From assembly GCA_017475035.1 (NCBI GenBank), contig JAFVGK010000117.1, positions 62,001 to 126,000 of the forward strand: 64,000 nt of DNA, given 5' to 3'. The notes under the pieces were generated by a model. The model saw nothing but the letters and a program-made list of their open reading frames with translations, was not told the DNA's origin and did no database searches. A program made the translations under genes and the position numbers. Origin of the DNA: Blautia sp. Lineage in GTDB: Bacteria > Bacillota > Clostridia > Lachnospirales > Lachnospiraceae. Position 1 is the first letter of the stretch; every line of letters begins with the position of its first letter. Shown piece by piece: positions 57,498 through 64,000 of the stretch.

Positions 57498-59471
57498 TTA
57501 GTACAGCTTCGCGCCGGCAGGAATCGCGGGATCGACCATCAGAAGATGGAGTCTTTCCTCTTCGCCTTCCTTGTGGAGAGCACTGATCAGCATGCCGCAG
57601 GAATCGATGCCCATCATCTTCCTGGGAGGCAGGTTCGTGATGGCGATGCAGGTCTTTCCGATCAGCTGTTCGGGCTCGTAAAACTCGTGAATACCGCTTA
57701 AAATCACGCGTTTCTCGGCTGTTCCGTCATCCAGGACGAACTTCAGAAGCTTCCTGGACTTCGGTACGGCTTCACATTCCAGAACCTTCACGGCACGGAA
57801 ATCGGATTTGCTGAAGGTCTCAAAATCGACCTGATCCTCGAACAACGGCTCAATGTTCAGGTGCTCGTAATCCGGAACCTTCGCGTCGAAAAGCGGCATT
57901 TTCGGATCGTTCACCTTCACTGCCGGCGCTGCCTCGGGAGCTTCTTCAGAAGCCTCAGCGCTTACACCATTTGCCTCATTGCCTGTCTTTAACGACTTCA
58001 TCGTCGGGAAAAGCAGCACATCACGTATCGCCTGGCTGTCCGTCAGCAGCATGCACATCCTGTCAATGCCATATCCGATACCGCCCGTGGGAGGCATACC
58101 GATTTCCAGTGCGTTCAGGAAATCTTCATCCGTGGTATTGGCTTCCTCATCGCCCTGGGCAAGCTGCTCTTCCTGGGCTTTGAAACGCTCTCTCTGATCA
58201 ATCGGGTCATTCAGCTCAGAGTAAGCGTTCGCCATTTCCCAGCCGTTCATAAAGAACTCAAAACGCTCCACATATTCCGGATCATCCGGCTTTTTCTTTG
58301 TCAACGGGGAAATCTCAATCGGATGGTCCATGACAAAGGTCGGCTGGACCAGATGCTCTTCTACAAACTGTTCAAAGAACAGGTTCAGGATATCTCCCTT
58401 CTTATGTCTGGCTTCAAATTCAACGCCGTGTGCCCTGGCAGCCTCACGAGCCTCCTCGATGGTATGGATTTCATGAAAATCAACGCCGGAGTACTGCTTA
58501 ACCGCATCCACCATCGTAATCCGCTCGAACGGTTTTCCGAGATCCATCTCCACGCCATTATATGTGATCGTGGTCGTCCCAAGTACCTCCCGCGCAACAT
58601 AGCGGTACAGGTTTTCTGTCAGATCCATCATCCCGTGATAATCCGTATAAGCCTGGTACAGCTCCATCAGGGTGAACTCCGGGTTATGTCGTGTATCGAG
58701 ACCTTCATTTCTGAAGACACGTCCGATTTCATAGACGCGCTCCAGACCTCCTACGATCAGCCTCTTGAGGTAAAGCTCCAGGGAAATGCGGAGCTTCAGA
58801 TCCTCATCCAGAGCATTGAAATGCGTCTCAAAAGGTCTTGCCGCCGCTCCTCCGGCGTTTGACACCAGCATAGGGGTCTCCACTTCCATGAAGCCCTGGC
58901 TGTCCAGATATCTGCGGATCGCGCTGATAATCCTGGAACGCTTGATAAAGGTATCCTTTGCCTCCGGATTCATAATCAGGTCCAAGTATCTCTGGCGATA
59001 CCGCAGATCCCGGTTCGTCATCCCGTGATACTTTTCCGGGAGGATCTGCAGACTCTTGGACAATAAGGTCAGCTCTGCCGCGTGAACAGACATTTCTCCG
59101 GTCTTGGTCTTAAAAACCTCGCCCTTGATCCCGATGATGTCACCGATATCCAGCTTCTTAAACTCCTTGTATGATTCCTCTCCGACAGAGTCACGAGCCA
59201 CATAACACTGTATCGTTCCTTCCAGATCCTGTACATGGCAGAAGGATGCTTTTCCCATCACGCGCTTGGACATCATACGTCCTGCGAGCGTTACGGTGCT
59301 CCCCTCCAGCTCCTGGAAGTGATCCTTGATTTCCTGGCTATGATGCGATACATCATATTTAACAATACGGAACGGATCCTTGCCCTCTTGCTGCAAAGCA
59401 GCCAGCTTTTCCCGTCTGACCGCCCGAAGATGGCCGATATCCTCCTCCATTACTACCTTTTCTTCTGCCAA
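57498..59471 (-). CDS. lysS: Lysyl-tRNA synthetase, class II, with C-terminal tRNA-binding domain
   Basis: A 657-residue LysRS. The OB anticodon-binding domain (about 55-150) precedes the class II core with motif 2 [15 protein letters not shown] and motif 3 [13 protein letters not shown] (ending near 500). An Ala/Glu-rich linker leads to a MetG/Trbp111-type tRNA-binding domain (about 545-657: [38 protein letters not shown]). The extra domain is absent from classical 500-residue bacterial LysRS. GAGGAGGGG seven bases upstream selects the TTG at 59471; an ATG 7 codons later is the alternative. It attaches lysine to tRNA-Lys. Confidence 0.95.
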   Translation of the reverse strand: MAEEKVVMEEDIGHLRAVRREKLAALQQEGKDPFRIVKYDVSHHSQEIKDHFQELEGSTVTLAGRMMSKRVMGKASFCHVQDLEGTIQCYVARDSVGEESYKEFKKLDIGDIIGIKGEVFKTKTGEMSVHAAELTLLSKSLQILPEKYHGMTNRDLRYRQRYLDLIMNPEAKDTFIKRSRIISAIRRYLDSQGFMEVETPMLVSNAGGAAARPFETHFNALDEDLKLRISLELYLKRLIVGGLERVYEIGRVFRNEGLDTRHNPEFTLMELYQAYTDYHGMMDLTENLYRYVAREVLGTTTITYNGVEMDLGKPFERITMVDAVKQYSGVDFHEIHTIEEAREAARAHGVEFEARHKKGDILNLFFEQFVEEHLVQPTFVMDHPIEISPLTKKKPDDPEYVERFEFFMNGWEMANAYSELNDPIDQRERFKAQEEQLAQGDEEANTTDEDFLNALEIGMPPTGGIGYGIDRMCMLLTDSQAIRDVLLFPTMKSLKTGNEANGVSAEASEEAPEAAPAVKVNDPKMPLFDAKVPDYEHLNIEPLFEDQVDFETFSKSDFRAVKVLECEAVPKSRKLLKFVLDDGTAEKRVILSGIHEFYEPEQLIGKTCIAITNLPPRKMMGIDSCGMLISALHKEGEEERLHLLMVDPAIPAGAKLY

Positions 59472-59553
59472 CGTGCAGCCCCTCCTCTTACAATAATAAT
59501 TGTAACCGACATACCGTCGGGATGACGATTTTGTTTCCTATAAATACCCTGTA

Positions 59554-60036
59554 TCAGAATGAATGATCAATCTTCAGAATCTGGTATTCCACCATGCCCA
59601 TCGGCGCCTCAACAGTAATGATATCTCCTATGCGGGCGCCGAGCAGGGCCTGTCCCAGAGGTGATTCATTGGAAATCTTGCCGCCCAGGCTGTCCGCCTC
59701 GCTGGATCCTACGATCTGGAATTCCAGATTCTCATCAAACTCCAGATCATGGACGCTGACCGTACAGCCTACGTTAATCCGGTCCAGGTCAATCTCATCC
59801 TCATCCACAACTTCGGCATTTTTTAAGATCTTCTCAATCTCCTCAATCCGCGCCTCAATATCCCTCTGCTCATCCTTTGCCGCATCATATTCGGCATTTT
59901 CGGAAAGGTCACCCTGTTCTCTGGCTTCCTTTATTTTCTGCGCGATTTCTCTACGCTTGACCGTTTTCAGATCATCCAGCTCTTCTTCAAGTTTTCTTAA
60001 GCCTGCGTATGTCAGGAGATTTTTTTTCTCTTCCAT
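59554..60036 (-). CDS. greA: Transcription elongation factor GreA
   Basis: A 160-residue GreA. The N-terminal coiled coil (residues 1-75) holds the acidic tip GDLSENAEYDAAKDEQ that enters the RNA polymerase channel, and the C-terminal FKBP-like domain includes ISNESPLGQALLGARIGD. It rescues backtracked polymerase by stimulating RNA cleavage. CGAGGTGATG precedes the ATG. It lies 82 bases upstream of lysS and is probably co-transcribed with it, with a structured leader upstream. Confidence 0.96.
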   Translation of the reverse strand: MEEKKNLLTYAGLRKLEEELDDLKTVKRREIAQKIKEAREQGDLSENAEYDAAKDEQRDIEARIEEIEKILKNAEVVDEDEIDLDRINVGCTVSVHDLEFDENLEFQIVGSSEADSLGGKISNESPLGQALLGARIGDIITVEAPMGMVEYQILKIDHSF

Positions 60037-60053
60037 CTTTCATCACCTCGTCG

Positions 60054-60115
60054 CGCCGGGTATATCCCGAACGCACAATCCTTGTTCCTGATACAATTCT
60101 TATCAATACCCGGCG
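60054..60115 (-). promoter_or_regulatory. Long-range hairpin in the greA leader
   Basis: CGCCGGGTAT (60054-60063) pairs perfectly with ATACCCGGCG (60106-60115), closing a 42-base loop between the promoter and the greA ribosome site. It may regulate greA expression or mRNA stability. Confidence 0.5.
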
Positions 60116-60146
60116 TGAACGCCTTTCTTTTTCAGAATCGCTCTTG

Positions 60147-60175
60147 ATTTTAACAATCCTATACTGGTTTGTCAA
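60147..60175 (-). promoter_or_regulatory. Promoter of greA-lysS
   Basis: TTGACA, exactly 17 bases and TAAAAT on the minus strand. The -35 overlaps the end of the helicase gene. Confidence 0.85.
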
Positions 60176-62565
60176 ATCGTTTTTATGTCCAGCAAGCCTT
60201 TCTCAAACAGCAGCCAGAGTTGAAATCTTATTTCCTTGTTTTTCTGCAGCTTCCGTCTGGCAGAATCCGTATTTCCGTTTCCCTCCGGAAAACAGATTTT
60301 CACCTCGCCCTTTTCCTCATCCAGCGCCGTTACAATGCCGTCTCCGAAGGTTTTATGGGTAACCATAATTCCCTCCCCGAGCTGACGGGTAAATGCCGCA
60401 TAACGCCGGGCGATGCTTTCGGTGCTTTCCTGTTCTTTTGGGGGAGCCGGCTGTTTCAGATATACGCTTTCCTGTCTTGACACCGGTCCGGATGCCGCAT
60501 TGATGAAGAGATCCCATTTATGCCCATATGGTCCGGACTCCTTTCTGTCTGCGTTTTCACCTCCGTTGGATTGCAAAGCCTGCGGTTTTCCGATCAATTC
60601 CCTCACAAATGAGCTTTTCTTCGTTAATGAAAACACCGTAAGGCGTTCCTTTGCCCTGGTGACTGCTACATAGAACAGCCGCCGCTGTTCCTCATAAGCC
60701 TCCTGCTCTTCTGTTGACGCATGTTCCCAATAATTCGGTATCACGTCCGGAAAAATCCCATCTATAACATCGATCAGATACACACTGTCATATTCCAGCC
60801 CCTTACTGGAATGGATCGTAGAAAGGATGAGCTTCGCCTGCCTGTCAGAACCTGACAGCAGTTCTTCCTCCAGCTGCCCGATTCTTTCAAGCAGGCTCCG
60901 GGCAGAGGCTTCCTTGTAAGAAAGCATTTGCAGAATGTACAGCTTATTGTCACTCAGGCCGCATCGGCGCAGATAATCCCCGTATTCCATTTCATCACGG
61001 ATCCTCTCCAACGCCTGTACCGCGCTGTCCGTAAGCAATTCCTTCAAAGATGCCTTCCGTTCACGAACTGCCCTTGCCAGGGACGAACCAGGCTCCGTAT
61101 ACAAAAGCACCGCGTCCAGGATAGAGATCCCCCGGCTCTGAGCTTCGCGGCATGCCAGCTGTGCTTTTTGCTTATTCAGATACAGATTCAATTTATAATA
61201 AATCTGAAGAAAGCTTTCCTCATCACTTTGATCTAAAGCAAACCGGATAATGTTCCTGATGTCTGTCACAATCCTGCTGGTAAAGAAGGTCAGCTCCGTC
61301 CTTCTGTACCTGAAAGGGATTCCCGCTCTTTTCAGAAGGTCAATCAAAACTACCGCGCTGTCATTATCCCGGTATAAGATCGCTGTTTCCTGCTGACAAT
61401 CCGCTGCCGCCTTGCATAAATAGGTAAATTGCTTATATCGGCCGGACAATGCAATCTCACGGATCTCTGAGCCGGCGCTTCGCGCTGCACGCATCCGCTT
61501 TTTATGGCGGTACCGGTTTTTCTGGATAAAACGATCCGCTGCTTCCACGATCTGCAGCCGGGATCGGAAATTCACTTCCATCAGAAGTACCGACGCCCCT
61601 TTATGGTCGTTTTCAAAATCCAGAAGCGCTTTTGGATAAGCTGCCCGAAATCCATAGATACTCTGATCTTCATCCCCCACCATAAACAGATTTCCCGTAT
61701 CCCCGGTAATCAAGGAAATGATTTTATGCTGGATTTTGGAGGTATCCTGTGCTTCATCAACGCAGATATAGGGATACTGCCTTCTTAGAGCCGAAAGCAT
61801 TTCTTTGCTGGAATGCAGAATAGAGCAGGTGTAGGTCATCTGATCATCATAATCCATCAGCTTCTCTTGTCGGAGGCTCGAGCAATATTGTGCGTAAATC
61901 TCCGCCAGCGGCAGATCCTGGCTCTCACCGCCGTTTCTCTGACCACGTTGATGTCTTCCGCTGCTGCTTCCGGTATTACCTGATTCCTTTCCCTGACGCC
62001 GGCTATTCTGTGATTTTCCGCCTTCCCATCCTTCCTCCCGGTCTGTGTCCTGCTTTCCTGCTAAGGCTTCGATCTCCTTCGCCGTCAGCATCATGTTCTT
62101 AATGAAAGTTATTTTTGAGGCAAGCTCTCTGATTTCACTCTCTGTCGGATACTCTCCCGTCAGATCCTGGCAGATCTGCGCAAGCCGTTTTCTCTGGATT
62201 TTTTCATCGGAAATCAGGGAAAACGGAGTCTTTCCGATCTTTCGGCCATAAGCAAGTATAACCTTCGCACAGACGCCATTGATCGTGCGAAATTCCGGGG
62301 ACGGAATCTCCGCCCAGGAGAAAAATCTGACAAAACGTTCCTTCATCTCCTGCGCAGCTGCGACCGTGTAGGTCAATACCAGGATCCGGTCAGCCGCAAT
62401 GTCTCTGCATAGAATCATATAACCCAGCCTCGCCACCAGCACTGTGGTTTTGCCGCTGCCCGGAACAGCGAGAAGAAGAAGGAACTGGTCCGCCGCGCAC
62501 ACAGCTTCTTTCTGCTGGTCATTCAGTTTTACGGGGAATTTCTCGAAAAATTCCTGTCCGGTCAT
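60172..62565 (-). CDS. UvrD/PcrA-like ATP-dependent DNA helicase
   Basis: A 797-residue superfamily 1A helicase: Walker A AVPGSGKTT near 33, motif Ia LTYTVAAAQEM, DEAQD near 268, GDEDQSIYGFRAA, and HSSKGLEYDSVYLIDV plus VAVTRAKERL in the second half. An unusual hydrophilic insertion (about residues 170-220, rich in Gly, Ser, Arg and Gln) lies in domain 1B, and the C-terminus has a PcrA-like tail (FGDGIVTAL). It unwinds DNA 3' to 5' in repair. The ATG at 62565 overlaps the previous stop (ATGA), so translation is coupled; the GTG further upstream is rejected. Confidence 0.92.
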   Translation of the reverse strand: MTGQEFFEKFPVKLNDQQKEAVCAADQFLLLLAVPGSGKTTVLVARLGYMILCRDIAADRILVLTYTVAAAQEMKERFVRFFSWAEIPSPEFRTINGVCAKVILAYGRKIGKTPFSLISDEKIQRKRLAQICQDLTGEYPTESEIRELASKITFIKNMMLTAKEIEALAGKQDTDREEGWEGGKSQNSRRQGKESGNTGSSSGRHQRGQRNGGESQDLPLAEIYAQYCSSLRQEKLMDYDDQMTYTCSILHSSKEMLSALRRQYPYICVDEAQDTSKIQHKIISLITGDTGNLFMVGDEDQSIYGFRAAYPKALLDFENDHKGASVLLMEVNFRSRLQIVEAADRFIQKNRYRHKKRMRAARSAGSEIREIALSGRYKQFTYLCKAAADCQQETAILYRDNDSAVVLIDLLKRAGIPFRYRRTELTFFTSRIVTDIRNIIRFALDQSDEESFLQIYYKLNLYLNKQKAQLACREAQSRGISILDAVLLYTEPGSSLARAVRERKASLKELLTDSAVQALERIRDEMEYGDYLRRCGLSDNKLYILQMLSYKEASARSLLERIGQLEEELLSGSDRQAKLILSTIHSSKGLEYDSVYLIDVIDGIFPDVIPNYWEHASTEEQEAYEEQRRLFYVAVTRAKERLTVFSLTKKSSFVRELIGKPQALQSNGGENADRKESGPYGHKWDLFINAASGPVSRQESVYLKQPAPPKEQESTESIARRYAAFTRQLGEGIMVTHKTFGDGIVTALDEEKGEVKICFPEGNGNTDSARRKLQKNKEIRFQLWLLFEKGLLDIKTI

Positions 62566-63860
62566 GAAACGGTTGCCTCTTTCACTGTGCTCCACTCACT
62601 GTACCAGTTTGTGGAGCCTACTTTTTTATAGGATCGAAGCTTGAGGTAATATTTCTTTCCGGATGTCAGGCCGGTAACAAGACTTTCGGTCTCATTGGCG
62701 TCCTTCACCGTGATTTTTTTCACCCCGGAGCCAAAGCTCTTGTTCGTACAGACCCAAAGCTGATATCCCTCCGCCTGGGTATCCTTATTCCAGGCAGGTT
62801 TTAATTCTCCCGGAGCCGGCTTGCCCACAGATCGAATGGAGGTTTTCTTCAGCGTAATCTTAAAGGTCGCCTCCCCGGTAAGTCCTTTGTATTCTCCTTT
62901 CCCCTTCACGGTAACGGTGGCTTTGCCGACATTCTTATTGTCCTTGTATGTGACTGTGTAATTTGCCTTTGTCACGGTTTTGCCTCCGGCAGTTACCTTC
63001 GGGGCGGGTGTATGTGCCTTTCCGTCATATACATAGGAAGTTTTGGTAAGCTTCACCGTCAGCTTCTTCGCCTTCGATGCGGCGGATTGCGTGGAACTCC
63101 CGCTGCCCTGGGTTCTGACAATATGAAAAGAGGTCTGCCTCGTGCCTGTATAGCTTCCTTTTCCGGTAATCGTGACGCGAGCCGTCCCAACGGAAATGTT
63201 GTTGGAATAGCTTACCGTGAAATCCGTATTTTTCTTTAATCGTGTCCCGTTATAAGTCACCGTCACGGTAGGTTTGATTTCATTTCCGGTATACTTCTGG
63301 TCCGCAATCGCCTTTATTTCACAATCCTTAAGGGACCTGCTTGTGATCCCAAGCAGATTCAGGATATCCAGAAGTCCCATAGAGCCTTCTTCTGTACCGG
63401 CCGCTGCGCTGCTGCTTCCGGAACTGCTCCCGCTGCCTAAAGAACCTAAGCCTGCTTCCAGCGCAGCCGACAATAAAGATGATAAATCCAGGCCTCTCTG
63501 CGCTGTTTCTTCGTCACCGATATCTTCCAGGCCTGACAGATCAAGCACCTGATGCACTCCTTCCTCGCTTAATTCCTCTGGTTCTTCTTCTTTCACCAGC
63601 TGCCGTACTCTTTCCACATCCACATCCTGTAAACCGATCGCGTCAAGGAACTGACGCAATTCCTCATCGTCCAATTCTCCCAGCAGGGATAAATCAAAAT
63701 CCTGCGTATCTGTGTCCCCCGAATCCGCAGTCTGCTCCTCCTTCCTCGTCTCTTCTGCCTCCACGTAAGATGTCCGCAGAGCAAAGACACTCAGAAAACA
63801 TATGCTCAGGAATAACGCTGCGCATCTCACCTTCATCTGCTTTGATATCTTTTTCATCAC
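62562..63860 (-). CDS. Secreted protein with two Ig-like repeats and a fibronectin III-like domain
   Basis: A 432-residue exported protein: signal peptide 1-35, an acidic helical region (40-165) with internal LDLSGLEDIG-like repetition, a Ser/Gly linker, two related 75-residue beta domains (SLKDCEIKAIADQKYTGNEI, and the pair ending GKGSYTG and GKGEYKG), then an Fn3-like domain (about 345-432, YYLKLRSYKKVG). Such domains occur in surface adhesins and enzymes of gut Clostridia. There is no catalytic domain or wall anchor, so it may be a binding module. Coupling to a cytosolic helicase gene is odd. Confidence 0.78.
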   Translation of the reverse strand: MMKKISKQMKVRCAALFLSICFLSVFALRTSYVEAEETRKEEQTADSGDTDTQDFDLSLLGELDDEELRQFLDAIGLQDVDVERVRQLVKEEEPEELSEEGVHQVLDLSGLEDIGDEETAQRGLDLSSLLSAALEAGLGSLGSGSSSGSSSAAAGTEEGSMGLLDILNLLGITSRSLKDCEIKAIADQKYTGNEIKPTVTVTYNGTRLKKNTDFTVSYSNNISVGTARVTITGKGSYTGTRQTSFHIVRTQGSGSSTQSAASKAKKLTVKLTKTSYVYDGKAHTPAPKVTAGGKTVTKANYTVTYKDNKNVGKATVTVKGKGEYKGLTGEATFKITLKKTSIRSVGKPAPGELKPAWNKDTQAEGYQLWVCTNKSFGSGVKKITVKDANETESLVTGLTSGKKYYLKLRSYKKVGSTNWYSEWSTVKEATVS

Positions 63861-64000
63861 CTATCCCCGCCTTTCCTTACAGAGAAAATCCAGGAGTCCA
63901 AACCAAAGCCGCAGATCGGTCTGTATCATCCCGATATGCGCAGTGCGCTCAGGATCCGTGCCCAAAGCGCCGGGCGCGCACTGCCCTTAAGAAAAAATCT
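63861..64000. other. Right end of window
   Basis: Contains an inverted repeat (GCAGTGCGC / GCGCACTGC) and the start of an upstream region. No supportable gene fits in these 140 bases. Confidence 0.4.

Noticed and set aside
1-64000. tRNA, rRNA or prophage genes
   Set aside because: No cloverleaf-like or rRNA-like sequence and no phage structural or integrase gene was seen on reading both strands, though a short tRNA could be missed by eye.
63861-64000. Short minus-strand frame upstream of the secreted repeat protein (reading GMIQTDLRLWFGLLDFLCKE)
   Set aside because: It is only about 35 codons long with no ribosome site, and an inverted repeat covers its start.

Overview
The window looks like chromosomal DNA of a Gram-positive anaerobe of the Bacillota, class Clostridia, probably Lachnospiraceae-like. 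The grounds are strong GGAGG-type ribosome sites, several TTG starts, a two-gene minimal SUF-like system, an Lsa-type ABC-F protein, NSS and GntP permeases, BspA-like repeats and Gram-positive-style secreted proteins. Base composition is mid-range by eye. I see no rRNA, tRNA or CRISPR array.

Region 1 (1-1.3 kb) holds the N-terminus of a membrane sensor, a terminator and a 10-codon relic ORF.

Region 2 (1.3-22.3 kb) is the most interesting part: a catabolic island under sigma-54 control. Three minus-strand transcription units begin at near-consensus -24/-12 promoters (GG-N10-GC) at 9241-9257, 15075-15091 and 20750-20766. The first makes a PPC/DUF296 protein, an HpcH/HpaI aldolase, an FMN/FAD/Fe-S ene-reductase, a carboxymuconolactone-decarboxylase-like protein, a 3-hydroxyisobutyrate/tartronate-semialdehyde reductase, a GntP permease and an MFS permease. 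The second makes a family III CoA-transferase, an SDR, a second GntP permease, a second SDR and an esterase. The third makes a hydratase-2/MaoC protein. An amidohydrolase plus a second CoA-transferase lie beside a divergent sigma-54 activator, and rpoN itself follows. No CoA ligase is visible, so activation is probably by CoA transfer. The substrate is unknown; a hydroxylated or unsaturated organic acid is my inference.

Region 3 (22.3-29.4 kb) has a SufC/SufB-like pair and a sugar-related operon (DUF5107-TPR protein, a 179-aa protein, a Zn-alcohol dehydrogenase).

Region 4 (29.4-38.3 kb) has a monooxygenase/flavodoxin pair, an Lsa-like ABC-F gene behind an attenuator leader, a double-glycine-leader SH3 peptide, a DUF2975/HTH pair, a fructuronate-reductase/PfkB/class II aldolase operon and a cysteine hydrolase.

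Region 5 (38.3-52 kb) has a secreted GH3 enzyme, a BspA-like protein, a VWA protein, an NSS transporter, a MoxR ATPase, and secreted M13 and S41 peptidases. Flanking sequence shows that a moxR-VWA pair was duplicated and that each copy then lost the opposite gene. A relic of the lysS 3' end lies between the two copies.

Region 6 (52.2-56.2 kb) is a mobile-looking cassette bounded by two nested families of inverted repeats. It contains a transposase remnant, an MFS transporter, a truncated secreted peptide and a secreted MTA/SAH nucleosidase.

Region 7 (56.2-64 kb) has GNAT, small and HEAT-like genes, lysS with a C-terminal tRNA-binding domain, greA with a structured leader, a UvrD-like helicase and a secreted repeat/Fn3 protein. 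At least six families of short intergenic repeats are scattered through the window.
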